A DNA stretch of 64,000 bases from Melampsora larici-populina 98AG31 (lineage: Eukaryota > Basidiomycota > Pucciniomycetes > Pucciniales > Melampsoraceae): positions 2,131,088-2,195,087 of the forward strand of contig NW_006768768.1 of assembly GCF_000204055.1 (NCBI RefSeq). Reading direction: 5' to 3'. The notes under the pieces are model-generated. The model saw nothing but the letters and a program-made list of their open reading frames with translations. It did no database searches and was not told where the DNA came from. Below are positions 53,694-64,000 of the stretch, in pieces. The translations under genes were made by a program, and so were the position numbers. Within the stretch, counting starts at the first letter, position 1; the number at the start of each line of letters is the position of its first letter.

Positions 53694-55408
53694 CAAGGTG
53701 CACAAAACAGCTCCATCACAAAAGTTTGACTCATAATTGAAGCAGAGAATATGTCAGACTGTCCTTATTGCACATGTGAAGGACGTTGTTTGGAAGCGGT
53801 TGGATTGAACCATGGGTGGCTCCCAGCTAAATGCACTACTCAGTAAAATGAATCCACATGGAGGTGCAGGGCTTGAGGTGTGTACCAATGGAATCAACAT
53901 TTATGACATATCAACTGTCTAATTAAAACATAGGAACCAAAATTGAAACATCAATTTTCCAGAAAAAGTAGAATCCTTACTTGCTACCACGGCTCAACTT
54001 TGTGCACATGTCTTGGCAAAAATACTTGATTGCCACAAAAACAAATCTGTGGGGGGTGAGGCAGTAGACACACTGGCCAGGGTGGGTCTCTGTATGGTGA
54101 GCATAGTGCTGGGTAAGAGCAAATAAAGATTGTTGATCTTTGCTCTAGAAAGTTGATGTTCAATCTCACAGCTGGTGTGACTTGAGGATAATTGATGAGT
54201 GGACATTTTTTTCTCAATGTTTGCATGCTCTTTTGGAAAAGCTTTAATTGCCTTGCTCAAAGTGTATTCTCTAGAGATGTTCATACCCTAGGCACTATTG
54301 CTCCTTAGGGCACCTGTAATACTGACATTCAAAGACTTTGTGGTTTCATTTGAACTGTTAGTTGCATGTTGATTTTCAATGGAACAGACTGCACTTGATA
54401 TATTCACTCAGAATGAATGCTGAAAGCATGAGGCATATAATGGAGTTATAAAGTAAGGGCATTTAAATTGAAGCTACATGAGGTTCTTGTAAAGTCAATG
54501 ATGCACATCTGTTTGAGTATCTTGACTCTTTTCCCTGCATGAACAAGATACATATGTTGAAATTCTCTCAAAGTATCAGTCCTCTGATTTGTTACTGTAT
54601 TTGGGATCTGAATATGTCAACTTTGTTTACTTCCTGGTTCTAATTTTCAGACTAAAATGCCAAACTGTTCAAGTATATTTGAAAAGTCCCGGTGCAAGGG
54701 TTTTTGTACCCACATTACAAGGAGTTAGATTAAGACCATCAGGGCTGAAGGAAAGGTCTAAAAGTAGGAAATAGCAAGAGTCTCATCAAAATGATACTTT
54801 TCATGAAAACATAGGAGAATCAAGCATAGACATTAGAGCCTGACCAAAGTTTCTACCCTTGAGTTAGCCTCTCTGTATCAACAAATGAATAAAACGTATT
54901 TTGACTCCTGGTTTGTGCTACAAAAACTCTACATTTCTTCAGGCCAAGAGATTTCAGGAGTGTGGGTTTATCCATGCTCCCCCTGATCAAAAAGTGCGTT
55001 TGTCCAATCAAATTAGCAAATGTACTACAGTCAACGCCCGAACCAATCCGACACAAAAGCCAGTATCGTATTGGTATTGTATTGCCAATCCGACATCAAA
55101 AGTCGGATTTCTCCATATTGCTTCACCCAACCCGACATGAGAAGTCCCCTTTTTTCATATCGGGTATCGGCGACGCGATACAGGATGGAGGCGATTTGGC
55201 TTTTTCCTACTTAAAAAGCCTTGCAACCAATTTTTAAGTACGGTATCGGCTCGTATCGCTTCAGCGACACAATATGGCCGACCGAATTTTTGGATTTTTT
55301 TTTGTCCTCATATTGTATTGGGTATTGGTCTGAATATATGGGTTGGCGGATACGACATGGAAACCCTCCGAAAAGTCATATTGTGTCGGATTGGTTTGGG
55401 CATTGCTA
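53694..55408. other. Intergenic, no supported gene
   Basis: Several 60-100 codon frames without domains. At 55050-55400 short motifs such as CCGACAT, GTATCGG and ATATTGTATTGG recur, with a perfect hairpin AATCCGAC...GTCGGATT (about 55088-55110). Confidence 0.3.
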
Positions 55409-55520
55409 CAGTTGAACCAGTCTAGTCTCAACCACAGGCCGGCCCCGGGTCCGGCCCCAAGACCCAAATTTTGGCCTCTCCAGAATACCTTGGAGGCCCT
55501 CCGGAAGACCAGACTTGAGC

Positions 55521-55607
55521 ACTTAAGTATTGAGCTTAAGTACTTAGGTACTCAAGTTAAGTACTTAAGTACTTGGGTTGAGTACTTAAGTCCTTACGTA
55601 CTTAATA
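55521..55607. repeat. AAGTACTT/TTAAGTAC simple-repeat array
   Basis: Repeated self-complementary units (ACTTAAGTA, AAGTACTTAAGTACTT) with variants (CCTTACGTACTTAA), able to form many alternative hairpins. Confidence 0.75.
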
Positions 55608-55722
55608 TTAGGCCGCCTAAGGTACCTAGACCCAAATACTGAGGTTTTGGGGAAAAAAAATCAAAAAGAAATGGCCCATCAGATCAACTTTTCAAGTCAT
55701 TCCCGACAATAACACCATGTAA

Positions 55723-56431
55723 GAGCATCTCCTATTGTCTCGGTAAACGGCTTTGGTACGGTAAAATTCCCAATCGTGTCAAAAACATCGGTACCCACAG
55801 AATCCCAGCCAATCATATGTAGTACAACTCATCCTCAAAAACAATCGCACTCTATCAGACTATCCCACTACACCTGTATGTACATCACCATCAAACATCA
55901 GTTTGGAGGTGTTGGTACCTTTGTGAATTCTTCACTTTTCAGATCAATTGTCTTCAAACAATCATATTCACAAAATGTTTGTTTTCTAATTGATCATTTT
56001 CAAAGTAATCGTTTTCAAATCGATCGTTTTCAAAGTACCATTGTTTTCAAATCAATCGTTATTGAATTGATTGTTTTTGAACCGATTGTTCTCAAATCAA
56101 TTGTTCTCAAACCAATCATCTCGTTCTCAAAGTTATTGTTTTGAAATCAGTTATCATCAGATCAGTTGTGTTCTTTGCAAACTGATTCCTCTCGAATGGA
56201 TGTTTGTCTGATAGAAAAATTTCCAACCATAAGTTTTTGAAACCCCAAGTGTGAGATTTGCAGTTCTTTTACCAAATGCACAATAGTAGGAATGTGGTGT
56301 TTCTGTACTGTACTTTGTTTGAGATAAAGCAACGATAGTGGATTTCCACTGTTCTGTATCTAATGATACTGTACCGAGTGAGTATGTACAGAAAATTTAC
56401 TGTAGATTTACTGAAACAATAGGAGATGCTC
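55723..56431. mobile_element. Harbinger-like non-autonomous element, 709 bp, nested
   Basis: Begins GAGCATCTCCTATTGTCTC and ends with the near-complement ...ACAATAGGAGATGCTC; flanked by TAA at 55720-55722 and 56432-56434. A TAA/TTA duplication is typical of PIF/Harbinger. The interior (about 55925-56165) is a degenerate array of TTGTTYTCAAATCAAT-type units, not coding. Confidence 0.85.
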
Positions 56432-56552
56432 TAATAAGCCCAAAAATCACTTTTTACATGATGTTTATCAGTATGAGTCATGTGTATAAATTTCTGTAAT
56501 GAAATTTTGTTTCTGCAGAGCAGTTGTGGTTGAGACTAGACTGGTTCAACTG

Positions 56553-56968
56553 TAATTGTCATTTTTCATTCGGTGTCTTGTATCAGGTTAAACAAGAGAG
56601 GCCCATTGTGTCAAGGTACCCGGTGTTGGAATCTTTTTGAATTAAAGCTTTGATTGTTGAAAGAGCTCTGTAGCCCATAAGAAATGTGTCCACAATTAAC
56701 TCTAATACTGTTACAAGCGAGTGAACAATGCTTAGTGAATAATATTATTATGTAGAGACACTGCAACAATAAGTGTGTAGTTACATACAATGCTGTTGCG
56801 GACAAAAATATGGCTGAACAACCCTTGGGGTTCTGAGATGACATAATATGGCGGTGCTTAATCGCAGTCATTCCCGCTCCAAAGGTACACACTATAAAAC
56901 CCAATACCACGGTAAGTCAGAAAAGCTCAATGTTTTGTGACAGCGGTATGCAAAAGAGCTTTGATCAT
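56553..56968. other. 3' flank of the rad1 gene
   Basis: A 99-codon minus frame (56611-56910) containing VLGFIVCTFGAGMTAIKHRH is possible but unsupported; it could be read-through of a different 3' exon. Confidence 0.3.
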
Positions 56969-58898
56969 TCAAACCGAGCTCACCAGAAACTCAACATAAC
57001 CTTTACGTCGCCTCTTGCCTGCATGATCATCAATCCATATCAGTAACTGTAGGCTGAGAAGACCTGTATCATCCACTCGCAGAGACTTGGTGATCAGTAC
57101 AAAGAAAAACAAAGGTTGGTCAAGATATGTCAAGCATTGAAGGCTGTGTGGATGATATGGACCTACCGCTTTGCTCGATACGTCTAAAGCTTTCCGGAAT
57201 TTTAGGATGTGTGAAAGCTTGTATCTATGTGGATCAATTGGCACACGTATTTCACAGAGAGGAATGCAAGGAAAGTAGATCAGAAGATTTTCAAAGCTGA
57301 GGTAGACTCAGCAGTGTAGAAGAAAGCTGTACAACGCTCAGCTCACGAATTGTTAACAGATCCAAACTCTTCAAGTTCATCTTGATCGAGACCAGGTGGT
57401 AGTTTACAAGTGAAAGATTCCAAGATGTCTTTATCATTCGGAAAATCAACGGCTGATGATCCTAAACTACCTTCCACCTGAATACGAAAATAAGGATGAC
57501 TAGCTACATTATGAGTTGGCGGTATAGCTTTGTTGGTTGATTGTCTTGGTCTTTTCGGCTGGGGTTCCTTCGTGGCAGTAGTAAGAGGTGGTGAGAAAAT
57601 AAAGGTGATGTCGGATGCGGTCTTGTCATCGAAGAGAGCAAAAGAAGATCTGAGCCAATCACTCTGCAGGGGTGGATGCAACGCCAGGAGAAGAAAAGCG
57701 CAACACTGTCAGCATATTTCCATCAACCACGCTGAAAGATATAGATCCTTGTTGAACAACCTTGAGAATGAGTTGGACGACCTGTCGATCTGCAGGAAAA
57801 GTCATATCAGACATTTCACCAGGTTCGTAGGTAACCAATTCACATCGAGTCACGACTCCGCTATCTTCAATTCTAAGAATGGTTGAGAGAGAAGAGATGA
57901 GTACAGAATTCAAAGTCAAATATTCAAATAAAGAACGTGGGATGCGATTCTCACCCACAGTAAGACCAAGGGATAACCTTCTCCTTCGTACGTTATCCGA
58001 ATTGCGCTACATTGCTGTTTCTTTGTTTTGTTCTTCTCATCTCTCATCCTAAACCTTCGAGATTCATCAGATTCGTTATCCCCATCTCCATTTCGGTATT
58101 GATCTTGATGGGAGGGTTCAGGAGATGATCTGGAGTGAGATCTTGTGGAAGAAGCAGTGCCAAAGACATTCAAGCATTCGATGAGTGCAGTCAGTGAAAC
58201 TTCAAATTGAGATTCAGTATCTTCTTGCTCTTCAGCGTTCGGATCTTGAGCTTGACTATCAAGACGACCCCCGCCAGGGTTATTACTACTTGATGGCGAA
58301 GAATTAAATTGAGATTGAACCGGTCCCCTTGGGGGTACAGATGATCGATTGGGAGGCGGGTTGTAGGACCATTCGCTAAAACTTTCTTTTTCCATGTACG
58401 CGTTGGCTACATATATAAACATATTTAATAGTCAGCATAGGACCAATAGAGACATGGATTTTCTTTGTGGCAATCGGGATCGATAGCGAAACCACAGGCT
58501 TGTGATCAACTCGAATCATATAATATACCTTGCATGGTTTTTCCTGCTTCGACTCCGACATGAATCCCAGCATCTGAGATTCGAAAATTTGCTCTAGTGG
58601 AGAAGTGAACCGTGGAAAGCAAGACGGCCAAGGGTCGTAAGTCGGGAGTATAGCAATAAAAGACCTACTTCGAAGAAGATGATAATTGATTAATGATTCG
58701 CCAAAAAGTGTATGAGACGTCCAAGAGTTCCTCACATGGCTTGTTTCTGACGATTCGACTGACATGGTGAAGGCTTCTTTCTAGCTTGATTATTGAGAAA
58801 CTTCGCGATTCTCTTGTGTTGACCTTTTCTCGCTCGTAATGCCGTTGGCTGATGCGGTACGTTTTCTGTCGGGGGCAATTTAACGAAACCTTCAACAT
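56969..58898 (-). CDS. rad1: Rad1, subunit of the 9-1-1 DNA-damage checkpoint clamp
   Basis: Seven exons (minus): 58898-58669, 58593-58529, 58406-57959, 57872-57761, 57663-57347, 57296-57167, 57085-56969; GT-AG junctions with matching phases give 472 residues. Rad1 hallmarks in order: ANFRISDAGIHVGVEAGKTMQ, VSLTALIECLNVFG, ITYEGEGYPLVLLIEDSGVV, MSDMTFPADRQVVQLILKSD, HPYFRIQVEGSLGSSAVDFP, YKLSHILKFRKALDVSSKA and SLRVDDTGLLSLQLLIW. Rad1 forms a PCNA-like ring with Hus1 and Rad9, loaded at damaged DNA to activate checkpoint kinases in the nucleus. It is longer than usual (~280-330 residues) because of a Ser/Pro/Asp-rich insert in exon 3 and extra residues in exon 5 (PKRPRQSTNKAIPPTHN). The start is uncertain: ATG 58898 gives an unusually long N-terminus. 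Confidence 0.85.
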
Positions 58899-59738
58899 GA
58901 GGTTCGCCTTCCGAATGTGAATAATGGAACGCTGAGAAGTGCTGACCTTCTTATTATCTTCTTCCTTGACCCAACTCTCATGGCGGTGCTTCCTGCACTC
59001 TTCCTCGGCTCAATGGATGACAGAGGACACGCGACGGTACCGTGCACAAGCTCCACCCGCCAGTTTTGGTTGGGACCGAGAGGCGCCATGCACCTTCAGC
59101 AAGGCTTGATATTATGGATCATATTGATTGATTTCAAGTAAAGCCTCAAGATACTCCTCAGAAGTACCATACAAAAAGCAGCGGGACATCATTACGGGAT
59201 TTGAACTTTTGCCATTTGAAGCAATTCAAAAACATGAAACACGGTGAGAAAAGAAAGGGTAAGACATGGATCACGCTACCCAAAAGGATGAGGACACATT
59301 AGGATGCAAAATTCGAATCTGACGATCCCTGTGGGCTTTGCTAAAAACTATTATTCGTGAGGGATTAAGGGAGCAATGCAACAAGCATGAAACGATTGAT
59401 CAACGATAAAGATCAAAGGATAAGGAATGTGAATAATCAATGAACAATGAAAAGATGTTAAAGTAGTCATGGTCTTTTATATTTGGGGTATGTAAATTTT
59501 TTGAAGCAATTGGGTTTTTCTTGGAGGAAGAAGTTTCAAATCCAGACGAAGTGTGACGGATCCTAGCACCAGAGTGCTGCTATCCTTTTTTGTTTAAAAA
59601 TGTGAGATGCAGAAATAACTAAAAATTTGGGTAAAATCGACTGTCGGTCATCTTCTACCTGATCAATCAATCAATGTCCGGCCCGCGGTAAATTGTCGAT
59701 CGAGTGACCATCAGTCTGATCGGAATAGGAAGTGAGAT
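58899..59738. other. Intergenic between rad1 and the bZIP gene
   Basis: Frames at 58892-59089 (minus) and 58917-59141 (plus) overlap each other and have no recognisable domain. 59200-59700 probably contains the bZIP 3' UTR or last exon. Confidence 0.35.
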
Positions 59739-61410
59739 TCAGCATGAAGAGCTTTGTGTTGGAAGGTGAGAGATGCGATCGTATGAGCGTACCTCCGTTG
59801 GACTCGGTACAGTCGAAGTAGGAATACTACTACAGTCCATGGTCCTAACCTTGCCAAGATGCCTTTCTGCACGATCAACATCGACCATTGTATAGTCATC
59901 CCATTCTGGATGCTCGTGAGTCTTTCCGCCCATCGCACCTGCTCCAGATATTTTGGGGCGAAGAACCCCCGAAGATGAAGAAGCTCCAGGCATGTTCCGG
60001 GCATTCGAAGAGCTGTGACCCATGTGATAAGTTGCCGGTTGATAGGGGTTCATAAACTGGTCATGATTGGTGGGATGCGAATAGTGAGCTGGGTTATGAC
60101 CTGAGTAGATTGAAGGTAGCGCTCCAGAGGCTTCCTGGGGAGAGTAATCCGCAACAGACGAGGGATTTGATAGGTTTGCGGTGCTTATCGGCGTGTAAGA
60201 TTGCGGAGGTTTGTGAACATATGGACCCCATTCTTGTATGTCTCCAGGATGCATAGTTGTGTGAGTCAGAAGAAGGTTTGAGAGACTGGTAAAACACGAA
60301 GAGGTGGACTATGCTAAGTGACATGGTCATCTAGAAGGCAGAACACAATCAGACTCACTAGTCAACCCTCTCGCGCAGATGAGCATTTTCACTCAATATC
60401 GCCGCCATATGGACCTCCTGATGTTGGGCTGCTCTCTATGAAAGATGAGATATATATCAGACCTAATTCCATTGACTCATTCAAGACACGAGGATGACGT
60501 AGAGTTGGAGGTGAACTCACTTTTCGTCTCTCTCTCATGGCTCTCTGTGCCGCTCGATTCTGTTCTCTTCTCTTCTAATGACAAGATTTACAAAATCATA
60601 GATTGAGTCTTCTGCCAAGTATATGATGGAAAACCGCATATGACGGCACTGGTAGCTTACCTCTGAGACTTTGGCATTCGGAGCCTTCTTCCCATTACCT
60701 CTCGGGGTCACCTCGGAAGGAACAACGTCCCGATCGATATGCTCCTCTTGGTGTTCAGTAGGCGGACGAGCATCCGGTGTACCATGAGTGTAACGAAATG
60801 CTTGGTAGGATGCGTCGACATGATGGGGTGGGAGTCCATGATAGATAGGGTGGTCAGGACCTTCTTCGACTGGACTATAAGTATTGAACTCCTGTTTGGC
60901 AACCTCTGGGTCATCTCTGAGGTACAGCGATGCTTCTCTTGCTTGTTGTTCGAACTCCGGGCTCGAGCAAGATGAGGAAGATGAGTCTGGGTTTTGAGGG
61001 TAGTTTTTGTAGCCACGCTCAAATCTTACTTCTCCATGTCCTTCGGGTGAAACATATTCAGGAGAGATAGACCCAGAAGATCGCGGTTGATGGATGTGAA
61101 GGTCATGTTCGGTAAAGCAATGGGAGGGTGAGAGAATGCGACGAGTAGGAGCTTGTGACTGCTGTTGTGGGTATCCCATCTCCATGGAAGGATGCTCGAC
61201 GGATGCATGATGATACCCATGGACAGGATTCATCGCAGGTGAGTAATACTCTGACATTTCCGCGATTTGGCCCGATGCCGATGGCCTTCGAAGATCTGGA
61301 TATACTGGTACCATCTCCATGACTTGACGTATTTCGGAGTTGGCTTGACTCGTGGAGTTGGGAACAGAGGCAACGGAAGATATAGCAGGCATCTGTCGGA
61401 GTTGATTCAT
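59739..61410 (-). CDS. bZIP transcription factor, AP-1/Yap-like
   Basis: Exons (minus): 61410-60661, 60574-60521, 60435-60359, 60285 to about 59739. The first three introns are GT-AG and phases agree. ATG 61410 (MNQLRQMPAISSVAS) opens a Ser/Pro/His-rich N-terminus. Residues ~245-295 form the bZIP: basic region KRREQNRAAQRAMRERRK, in which NRAAQRAMR fits the NxxAQxxFR signature of fungal AP-1/Pap1 factors (Met in place of Phe), then a short zipper (HMAAILSENAHLRERVDYL). The C-terminal half is disordered (HYSHPTNHDQFMNPYQPATY, then WDDYTMVDVDRAERHLG). Such factors bind TTAC-type sites and often govern stress responses. The basic region is split over two small exons. The 3' end is uncertain: a GTTAGG donor after HLGK may lead to another exon. 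Confidence 0.75.
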
Positions 61411-62853
61411 CGCCCGTCGCGCGCGAAATTGCAGTCGCAATCAATGATGAAAACCTGAATTGAGGGAATACAAGGTAAGGTTCAAACTTGAGAAATCAAC
61501 GAAAAAGAATGAAATAGACGAGCCCTAAGACTGCTACCGCGGTCGCCGGCTGAAGTAACCTAGTTTGCAGGAGATGTACGAAGTCTTTATAGAGAAGCAA
61601 TGGAGAGAGGCTCAGTTTCTAAGCCGGATTGGAAAAGGCCACTGATGTACGATTTATCACGATTGAAGATTGCCTGAAGGCCTAGTCAAGGGAAATTGGA
61701 CAAGTTAAGCACGTACTTTGTGGAGCTGACGGCAGCTCTACGTATATACTGACGAGTAAGGCTCGCTTACAACAGCTATGTTTTTGAAGTGAAGGGAGAT
61801 GTGGAGCCTGAGGTCATGGTTTTGAAGTAAAATTTTGACATTGAAAACACAACGAAAATTTTTACCGGGAGATCCACGAAGAAAGATACCCCAAGAAAAA
61901 TCGACACAAACAAAGATTAGTCTTTGAATAGGATTGTATCGACGCGGAAAATTGTATCTTGTAAAACAACTCACCACCCCTACCAAAATTGGGTGTCTAC
62001 AGAGAATCACGGATTTGCAAATCCAACACTTAACCAAATCCGACGGTATAAGGATCAGGAAGATATGATACAAGGGGTCGCTATATCAACCTGTGGAGTG
62101 CTTGATTCAAATCAAAAGCTAAGCCCGAATTGACAAAGGCAAATCCAGTGTTTGATGTGGAATTTTCGAACCTCTATCAATAAATCAACAAAGGGAAGAT
62201 GAGCATTGACGTGCTGGGCGTGTGTATTGGAGCAGATCGAGCTGAGCGCAGATCCCGAAAACAATAAGGTCTGAAAGTTCTTCAGCACGGGTATACTCTG
62301 GAACTCTTCTTTGCTGCACAACAACAATCTTCAATGAGGTGATGGTGTGTTTGTAGCTGACTAACGGCATGGTGACAATGATAAGAGACTCACAGTCTTC
62401 GGTAGTGTTGCGGAGGTTCGATGAGATATAGTTCAGCTGACAGAGGCGCGAGGGAGATCGTTTTTCAGGTCTGGAGTTCCTTAAGTTCTGGTACTACAGA
62501 GAATCGCGGAAGAAAGCGTGTCTTATGTATGTGCTTGATTTCAAGTTGTGTTTCGCAGTTTAAAAGAAAAGATATCGGGTCGAAATAAGATGGTGATATT
62601 TCCCTCCGTTCTCAGAACATGTTGAAAGGGAACACCCAAGAAAGCCAAGATGACTGGGACTTATGAGCATGTTAAAAAAAGTCAGGGGCCCAATTCCGAG
62701 CTTCAGATGGCCATCCTCAGTGGTGGAACTAGAATTGGAGTAACTACAAATGATTAGTTGGGGATATGTGAGGCGGAGAGGAGAGAGTGGGCAAACTGAA
62801 CACGTTGGGCGGCGAGCGTGTTTATCACGGTCAATGAGAAGCCCGAAGCAACT
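61411..62853. other. 5' region of the bZIP gene and intergenic DNA
   Basis: Frames at 61738-62073 and 62112-62327 (minus) lack domains. The hydrophobic one (61738-62073) has no splice or start support. Confidence 0.3.
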
Positions 62854-63168
62854 TCAAGCTCCAAGCGATATCTCTCTACTACACTCCTCGGCCCCTTTAA
62901 TATTAATATCCTCTCCGAAAGCGGTCTTCATGAGCTTCAGAAGGCTCCATCGCCTCCAACGAATACTGTCAATTTCAAGAAGCTTGTCCAATTCTGAGCA
63001 GGTGGTCCGGCAAAACTCGAGCAAATTTGCCAAAAACTTTGGCAAGCTTTGTCCTATTACCAGTGTATGTGTATGTTCTTGGTATATGTTCTTGCTGTTG
63101 CGGCCATTTTCACCGTCAGCTAAACTTGCACATTTCCTTCGAGCCCTTGACGTTTGGGGGCTCGACAT
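62854..63168 (-). CDS. Small hypothetical protein (104 aa)
   Basis: ATG 63168 opens a frame ending in TGA: MSSPQTSRARRKCASLADGE, then helical segments (LPKFLANLLEFCRTTCSELD, KLLEIDSIRWRRWSLLKLMK). It is predicted soluble and basic. The overlapping plus-strand frame (62750-63172) is longer but Arg/Ser-rich and looks like its shadow. No family is recognised; it may be one exon of a larger gene. Confidence 0.4.
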   Translation of the reverse strand: MSSPQTSRARRKCASLADGENGRNSKNIYQEHTHTLVIGQSLPKFLANLLEFCRTTCSELDKLLEIDSIRWRRWSLLKLMKTAFGEDINIKGAEECSREISLGA

Positions 63169-63927
63169 TTGACGTTTTTTTGAAGATGCTACTGTAAGTT
63201 ACTAGGTATCACTCATGCCTGCCTAATTATACCCAATATCCGGCATAAATGAAATCATGATAAGTGAAAAAGATAGCGCAACTTTGACACTCCTGTAGCA
63301 GGTGTTTAAAATTTCACGGTCAGTTCGGAACACTCGCCCAGGTACAAATTACGATGTTCATAGTCGCCTGCTACCGCTATACATGTACGGAAAGCTAGAG
63401 GAAATAAATAAAAAGATGATGCGCGGAATCGTGCGCATTACGGATCAATAATCGAACAGATGGGCAAGCATTCAATCAGCTTTGCGGCTCGCGAGGTGTA
63501 TCAACTAGCGTGTTCGCATACCTTGAGTTCATTTGTAGATTATGGGGGTGAGGGGGGTGAGGGGGCGCCTTGTAGACCGATAGTCGATTTCCTTCACAAA
63601 GATTGGTTAAGGGGGAAAGTTTGTGTTTAAGTGATTAATGACAGCGCTCACAGAGGGGGACTTGAAGTTGTCAAATACAACGTAGTGCGCACTTAAAACA
63701 AGGATCGTCTGATTGGATGACTAGAGTTGACCAATCGCATCGCAAACTGTTGCAGGCTGCTATGGCGTGGCTCTCTGTTCTGTCACAGCCCCATCAAATT
63801 TAAGCTGCAAACCAATCTGACACTGGATAAGCATCCTCATACACCGAGAATCGAACGAGAGGAGTGAGCAACGAACCCCAGAGGCCCAGGGTCCTTTTCT
63901 CGCTCGCAGGATAGGATTGCGAGGGAT
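63169..63927. other. Intergenic, probable promoter of the gene at the right edge
   Basis: Contains a G-rich run (63543-63568, GGGGGTGAGGGGGGTGAGGG). No ORF is supported. Confidence 0.35.
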
Positions 63928-63981
63928 ATGGATGTTATGATTCCAAGGCGTTCGACTTTGACGCGCCGGCCCAAGTCGGCG
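63928..63981 (+). CDS. Probable first coding exon of a gene leaving the window
   Basis: ATG 63928 gives MDVMIPRRSTLTRRPKSA, ending exactly at a consensus GTAAGT donor (63982). The remainder lies beyond the window. Support is limited to start, open frame and donor. Confidence 0.4.
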
Positions 63982-64000
63982 GTAAGTTTTCTTGATAGAG

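Larger units (their letters stand above)
55409..56552. mobile_element. TA-flanked DNA element (pogo/mariner type), 1144 bp, carrying a nested element
   Basis: Starts CAGTTGAACCAGTCTAGTC and ends with its complement; ~28-bp TIRs, flanked by TA on both sides (55407-55408 and 56553-56554). The left arm contains GC-rich sequence and an AAGTACTT array. A second TIR element occupies 55723-56431, leaving ~435 bp of its own sequence. No transposase; non-autonomous. Confidence 0.88.

Noticed and set aside
55343..55642. 99-codon plus-strand ORF
   Set aside because: It crosses the pogo-like TIR and the AAGTACTT array; composition is repeat-driven.
62750..63172. 140-codon plus-strand ORF
   Set aside because: Overlaps the minus-strand frame 62854-63168, which has a better start and amphipathic helices; no domain is seen.

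Overview
The window looks like nuclear DNA of a basidiomycete, most likely a rust fungus (Pucciniales); the species is an inference. The reasons are short GT-AG introns, chromodomain Ty3/Gypsy elements, MULE transposases with GCM- or FAR1-type zinc domains, and a small intron-rich cysteine-rich secreted protein carrying Y-x-C motifs. No tRNA, rRNA or CRISPR was recognised. Most of the sequence is transposon, often nested; host genes cluster at 51-63 kb, with isolated ones further left.

Layout. 0-6.6 kb: a FAR1/GCM-like DNA-binding protein gene, a ~450-bp tandem array, a TIR element, a J-domain pseudogene and small MITEs. 6.9-7.8 kb (minus): a six-exon candidate effector. 8.2-9.5 kb: a dead Tc1/mariner transposase. 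9.8-10.3 kb: a run of perfect hairpins. 10.7-12.6 kb (minus): an unidentified four-exon gene with a SAM-like C-terminus. 14.2-17.8 kb: a MULE transposase with SWIM finger and one in-frame stop. 18.4-25.1 kb: a chromovirus (Gypsy-1) with two MITE insertions.

27.1-46.1 kb: the most notable object. Two 350-bp inverted terminal repeats, about 311 bp of them identical by eye, bracket a gene with a GCM zinc domain, a MULE-type D-D-E core and a C-terminal region resembling a ubiquitin-specific protease (C19, papain fold). Gypsy-2 (171-bp LTRs, TSD AAGGT) sits in the last coding exon; Gypsy-3 (360-bp LTRs, TSD GGAC) sits further downstream. Removing both leaves a ~6.2 kb transposon.

46.1-64 kb: decayed DNA and fold-back elements, then host genes: an RGS-domain membrane protein resembling Rax1, the 9-1-1 clamp subunit Rad1, an AP-1/Yap-like bZIP factor, a small unknown ORF, and the probable first exon of a gene leaving the window. 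A pogo-like element carrying a Harbinger-like element lies between the RGS gene and rad1.

Recurring theme: every retrotransposon and MULE here, plus the J-domain pseudogene, carries one or two stops explained by single C-to-T (or G-to-A) transitions, often TGA where CGA is expected. This suggests methylation-deamination or a RIP-like process. Exon structures were worked out by hand from splice consensus and frame continuity; no searches were run.
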